A DNA stretch of 15,688 bases from an uncultured Parvularculaceae bacterium (GTDB lineage Bacteria; Pseudomonadota; Alphaproteobacteria; Caulobacterales; Parvularculaceae), in the NCBI GenBank assembly GCA_947259815.1, contig CAMYNO010000011.1, positions 1 to 15,688 of the forward strand, read 5' to 3'. This document shows, in pieces, positions 13,130 through 15,688 of this stretch. Every line of letters begins with the position of its first letter. Within the stretch, counting starts at the first letter, position 1. The position numbers and the translations under genes were made by a program. The notes under the pieces were generated by a model, which did no database searches, was not told the origin of the DNA, and saw nothing but the letters and a program-made list of their open reading frames with translations.

Positions 13130-14457
13130 GGCCGCGCCCTCCCCGCATCGCCGACAACCACGACAAGGCTTTCGGCAATCTCGCCGAGAGCGGCGCGGTC
13201 ATAACAGGCGGGATCGGAAGAGGCGCCGCCAATGCAGTGCTGCGTCAGCGTATAGGATGCGCCAAAGAGCGAGAAGCTCGCCGTCAGTTCATCCTCTGTC
13301 CCTGAGAACGTGATCGCCGACTGAACGCCGCTGGCGCCGTCGGCCTTGCGTATGACCGTCGCGAGGCGCGATCCGTAGACGGAATAGTCTCGCCCGTCGT
13401 CGCGCCAGACCGCGTTGACCGTATCGACATTGCCAAAAATTTGTAGCCCGCTGGCGGTTCCGGCGCGCGGCAGCAGCAGGGGCAGTTCAGCGCGATCGAC
13501 AAACCCCTGCCCCGCACCATTAGGCGCCACTGCGGAAAGCCCCAGCGCATCCTGATCGGTGAGCGCTGCGTCTACCGCGTCCCAATCAATGGCGAGGCGT
13601 TTTCGCACCGCCGCCGGATAAAGTCGCAGGCTGGATTGCGCAGGGCCGACCCGCGGCGATTGCACAACAACTGCGCGCCCGACCCGCGGCGGCCCGTCCT
13701 GCGCCGCAAGCGCTGCGGCGACTGGCGGCGTCCGGGGCTCAACCCTGCGCGAAAAAGCGAGGTCGTCGATAAAGAACCGCACCGGCTGGCTTTGCGTCCG
13801 GGCCGTGGCAAGCGACGCCGCCTGTGTCGTCACCGCGATTTGCACACGCGCAATAGGCCCGTCGCCTTCCAGAGTCAGCGAATAGGGCCAATTCAGATTA
13901 TTCTGATTATAGGCAAGGCTAATGCTGTCGGCCGCAATACGCGCGCCGTTCGCATCCAGCCCGACGGCCTGCGCCAGAAATTGCGACCGCTCGCTTCCGC
14001 CTGAGGGATTAATCCGCACAGAGATCGAATCCACTGGCTCGCGAAAATCGATATTCATCGCCGCACCGCCGGTCTGAACGTCAAACATCGCGGCGCGCTC
14101 ACCGCTCGCCCCGCGCGGATACGGACAAAGGGACGTGGAGAATTCATCATAGGCGCCGGAACAACGATGGACGCTCACGCCCTTGCCGAAGCGGACGCCG
14201 TGAGATTGCTCATACTGATTGTCGAGTGTAACGGGCGTGCGGCCATCGCGGCTGCGGATCGCTTCGAAGTCGATTAAAGTCGCCTCGCCCGGCTGGGTGG
14301 TTTCTTCAGCCGCCTCAACGCCTTCGATTTCCTCAACGATACGGTCGCGCAACGCCTCCAGAATCTGGCGGCCCCTGTCATTATTGTCCTGCGCGAGCAA
14401 AGGGGTCGCAGCCACCGCAACTGCGAGGATCATTCCGATAATCAGGCGCTTGCCCAT
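13126..14457 (-). CDS. Secreted protein of unknown function, probable beta-sandwich binding domain
   Basis: Protein of 443 aa with a signal peptide (MGKRLIIGMILAVAVAATPL then LA, cleavage before Q23). The frame is open up to a start at 14529, but the ATG at 14457 has a clean signal peptide and GGGGG nine bases upstream. Residues 26-56 look helical and acidic. Residues 60-237 look like a jelly-roll/lectin-like domain: LIDFEAI, then VTLDNQYEQSHGVRF (76-90), a Cys99/Cys111 pair around CSG...SLCPYPRGASGE, MNIDFREPVDSISVRINP (134-151) and VRFFIDDLAFSRR (226-238). This is the pattern of secreted carbohydrate- or surface-binding domains, recognised by pattern only. A linker follows, then a C-terminal region (about 315-435) with GSRLATVIRK, TASFSLFGASYTLTQHC and a second cysteine pair (408/418); I do not recognise it. 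It is co-transcribed with, and coupled to, the M23 lipoprotein, so it may target or regulate that enzyme. Confidence 0.85.
   Translation of the reverse strand: MGKRLIIGMILAVAVAATPLLAQDNNDRGRQILEALRDRIVEEIEGVEAAEETTQPGEATLIDFEAIRSRDGRTPVTLDNQYEQSHGVRFGKGVSVHRCSGAYDEFSTSLCPYPRGASGERAAMFDVQTGGAAMNIDFREPVDSISVRINPSGGSERSQFLAQAVGLDANGARIAADSISLAYNQNNLNWPYSLTLEGDGPIARVQIAVTTQAASLATARTQSQPVRFFIDDLAFSRRVEPRTPPVAAALAAQDGPPRVGRAVVVQSPRVGPAQSSLRLYPAAVRKRLAIDWDAVDAALTDQDALGLSAVAPNGAGQGFVDRAELPLLLPRAGTASGLQIFGNVDTVNAVWRDDGRDYSVYGSRLATVIRKADGASGVQSAITFSGTEDELTASFSLFGASYTLTQHCIGGASSDPACYDRAALGEIAESLVVVVGDAGRARP
13137..13144 (-). promoter_or_regulatory. Ribosome binding site of the M23 gene
   Basis: GGGGAGGG on the minus strand, seven bases before the M23 ATG, inside the last codons of the upstream gene. 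It is unusually strong for a coupled gene and suggests the peptidase can also be translated independently. Confidence 0.65.
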
Positions 14458-14466
14458 GACCACCAT

Positions 14467-14471
14467 CCCCC
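14467..14471 (-). promoter_or_regulatory. Ribosome binding site that fixes the start of the secreted protein
   Basis: GGGGG lies nine bases before the ATG at 14457. It directly abuts the alternative ATG at 14466, which is therefore less likely to be used. Confidence 0.5.
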
Positions 14472-14520
14472 AATCGGGAAAGAGACTATGCAATGCACCG
14501 CCCGCCCGCAAGCGAGAAAG

Positions 14521-14537
14521 GAAAGCCATGGCCTTTC
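14521..14537. promoter_or_regulatory. Palindrome in the divergent gap
   Basis: GAAAGCCATGGCCTTTC is almost perfectly self-complementary (GCCATGGC core, GAAA/TTTC arms, one extra C). It lies about midway in the 130-bp gap between the secreted protein gene and the divergent glycerophosphodiesterase gene, so it could be an operator shared by both. It has no known regulator; chance is possible. Confidence 0.25.
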
Positions 14538-14587
14538 AGGCGGATTTATGGTGAACGAGCCCAAGGAAACTATGAAAGGCGCAGTTC

Positions 14588-15649
14588 ATGGCGGTATTGC
14601 GAGTTATTCTGGTCATCGGCGCATTGGGGCTGGCGCCCGCCTGCGTGTCGCCCATCGACGGCGCAGTGAGTACGCCGCGCTGGAATACGCTGACAGGCGC
14701 GGCGGCGCTTGTGATCGCCCATCGCGGGGCCAGCGGTTACCGGCCCGAACACACGCTCGAAGCATATGCGCTCGCCATCGAGCAAGGCGCCGACATTATC
14801 GAGCCGGACCTTGTGGTCACAAAAGACGGCGTCCTTGTAGCGCGCCACGACCGCTATCTTTCGACCACGACCGATGTCGCCGAGCATCCGGAATTTGCAG
14901 ACCGGCGACGGATTAATCCCGACACGAATGATGACCCGAAGGACGATTGGTGGGTGGAGGACTTCACCCTTGCCGAGTTAAAAACCCTGCGCGCGCGCCA
15001 GCCATTTGCAGGCCGCTCGAAAGAATTTGACGGCCAGTTTGAAATACCGGCATTCGCCGAAATTATCGCTCTTGTCGAAGAAAAGAGCGCTGATGCCGGG
15101 CGACCGATCGGCATTTACCCCGAGACGAAACATCCGGGCTATTTTGCAAAAATCGGTCTGGATTTCGAAGCGCCGTTGCTCGCCGCACTTGTCGCCTTTA
15201 ACGCCGGACCGGTTTTCATCCAGTCCTTTGAGCCGGAGATACTGACGCGCCTCGCCGGCAAGACCGATGCGATGCTGGTTCAGCTTGTCTATGAAGGAAC
15301 ACCGGGTGCGGGATCGAACATCCCGCTCGATATTATTGCACAATATGCGGACGGCGTCGGTCCGGCAAAGAGCATTCTCATCGACCAGAAAGGGTGCGAC
15401 ACCGGGTTTTTGGGCGCGGCCCATGCAGCCGGACTTGCTGTTCACCCGTGGACCTTTCGCGACGATCAGCCGGGCGACTATAGCGCCGCCGGCGGGGAAA
15501 ATTGCGCCGCAAAAGGCGTTGTCGAAATTAATGGCGAGTTTCGCAGTTATTTCATCCTCGGAGTCGACGGCGTATTCACGGATTTTCCCGACACCGCCGT
15601 CGCGGCAAGAGACGCTATAGCGCAACATCACCAGCAAAAGCAGCATTAA
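14588..15649 (+). CDS. glpQ: Periplasmic glycerophosphodiester phosphodiesterase, GlpQ type
   Basis: Hydrolyses glycerophosphodiesters (deacylated phospholipids) to glycerol-3-phosphate and an alcohol; 353 aa. TIM-barrel active-site residues are present: AHRGASGYRPEHT (44-56, with H45, R46 and E54), EPDLVVTKDG (72-81, with E72 and D74), H87 in ARHD, and E179/K181 in YPETKHPG. The PEHT form and the long insertion around 95-125 (DVAEHPEFADRR ... WWVEDFTLAE) match E. coli periplasmic GlpQ rather than cytosolic UgpQ. The N-terminus is a hydrophobic signal; LAPAC puts a Cys at 19, a non-standard lipobox, so it could be a lipoprotein or a Sec-secreted protein. The start ATG has GAAAGG about nine bases upstream. 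No glycerol-3-phosphate transporter is visible nearby. After the stop only 39 bases remain, with no gene visible. Confidence 0.93.
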   Translation: MAVLRVILVIGALGLAPACVSPIDGAVSTPRWNTLTGAAALVIAHRGASGYRPEHTLEAYALAIEQGADIIEPDLVVTKDGVLVARHDRYLSTTTDVAEHPEFADRRRINPDTNDDPKDDWWVEDFTLAELKTLRARQPFAGRSKEFDGQFEIPAFAEIIALVEEKSADAGRPIGIYPETKHPGYFAKIGLDFEAPLLAALVAFNAGPVFIQSFEPEILTRLAGKTDAMLVQLVYEGTPGAGSNIPLDIIAQYADGVGPAKSILIDQKGCDTGFLGAAHAAGLAVHPWTFRDDQPGDYSAAGGENCAAKGVVEINGEFRSYFILGVDGVFTDFPDTAVAARDAIAQHHQQKQH

Positions 15650-15688
15650 AGCTGGTAGTGTGTATTCCATAGCTGTCGATGAGCCTTT

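Noticed and set aside
14978..15670. 230-codon minus-strand frame starting with a hydrophobic stretch
   Set aside because: Antisense to the GlpQ active-site region; the hydrophobic start is the complement of the gene's 3' end.

Overview
The window looks like chromosomal DNA of an alphaproteobacterium. Three things point that way: roughly 60% GC; the protein families present (an alphaproteobacterial-type M23 peptidase with an HxGQDxRP motif, yidD close to thrS, and a DUF6265-type secreted protein); and an intergenic palindrome of the GAGCATTTTC...GGTTCGCG...GAAAATGC type, which I know from alphaproteobacterial genomes. I cannot place it more finely; Hyphomicrobiales, Parvularculales and Hyphomonadales are all possible. 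There are no tRNA or rRNA genes, CRISPR arrays, insertion sequences or phage genes. No stretch longer than 300 bases lacks a gene; the largest gap is 8407-8635.

Layout. (1) 1-4278: a truncated small membrane protein (minus strand), a DPM1/ArnC-like family 2 glycosyltransferase (minus), and, divergently, two overlapping polytopic PMT/ArnT-type glycosyltransferases (plus). Together these look like a module that charges a polyprenyl phosphate with a sugar and then transfers the sugar to an envelope acceptor. (2) 4279-8406: behind a strong bidirectional hairpin lies a tightly packed minus-strand unit, thrS -> O-antigen ligase/polymerase-like protein -> rhamnosyltransferase-like GT2. A housekeeping tRNA synthetase therefore leads two surface-polysaccharide genes. 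(3) 8636-9426: a secreted DUF6265-type protein (plus) and yidD (minus) converge and share the palindrome TTAA as their stop codons. (4) 9467-11983: a complete modABC molybdate/tungstate transporter (minus). A palindromic repeat sits a few bases upstream of its GTG start. (5) 12131-14457: a two-gene minus-strand unit made of a secreted protein of unknown function and an M23 metallopeptidase lipoprotein on a Pro/Glu-rich stalk. (6) 14588-15649: a divergently transcribed periplasmic glycerophosphodiester phosphodiesterase (GlpQ type).

The common theme is the cell envelope: glycan assembly and ligation, membrane protein insertion (YidD), peptidoglycan or envelope remodelling (M23) and phospholipid-derived glycerol-phosphate salvage (GlpQ). 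Most genes are standard families. The least explained parts are the secreted protein/M23 pair, the palindrome in the mod leader, and the hairpin whose loop is exactly the thrS stop codon at the junction with the ligase gene.
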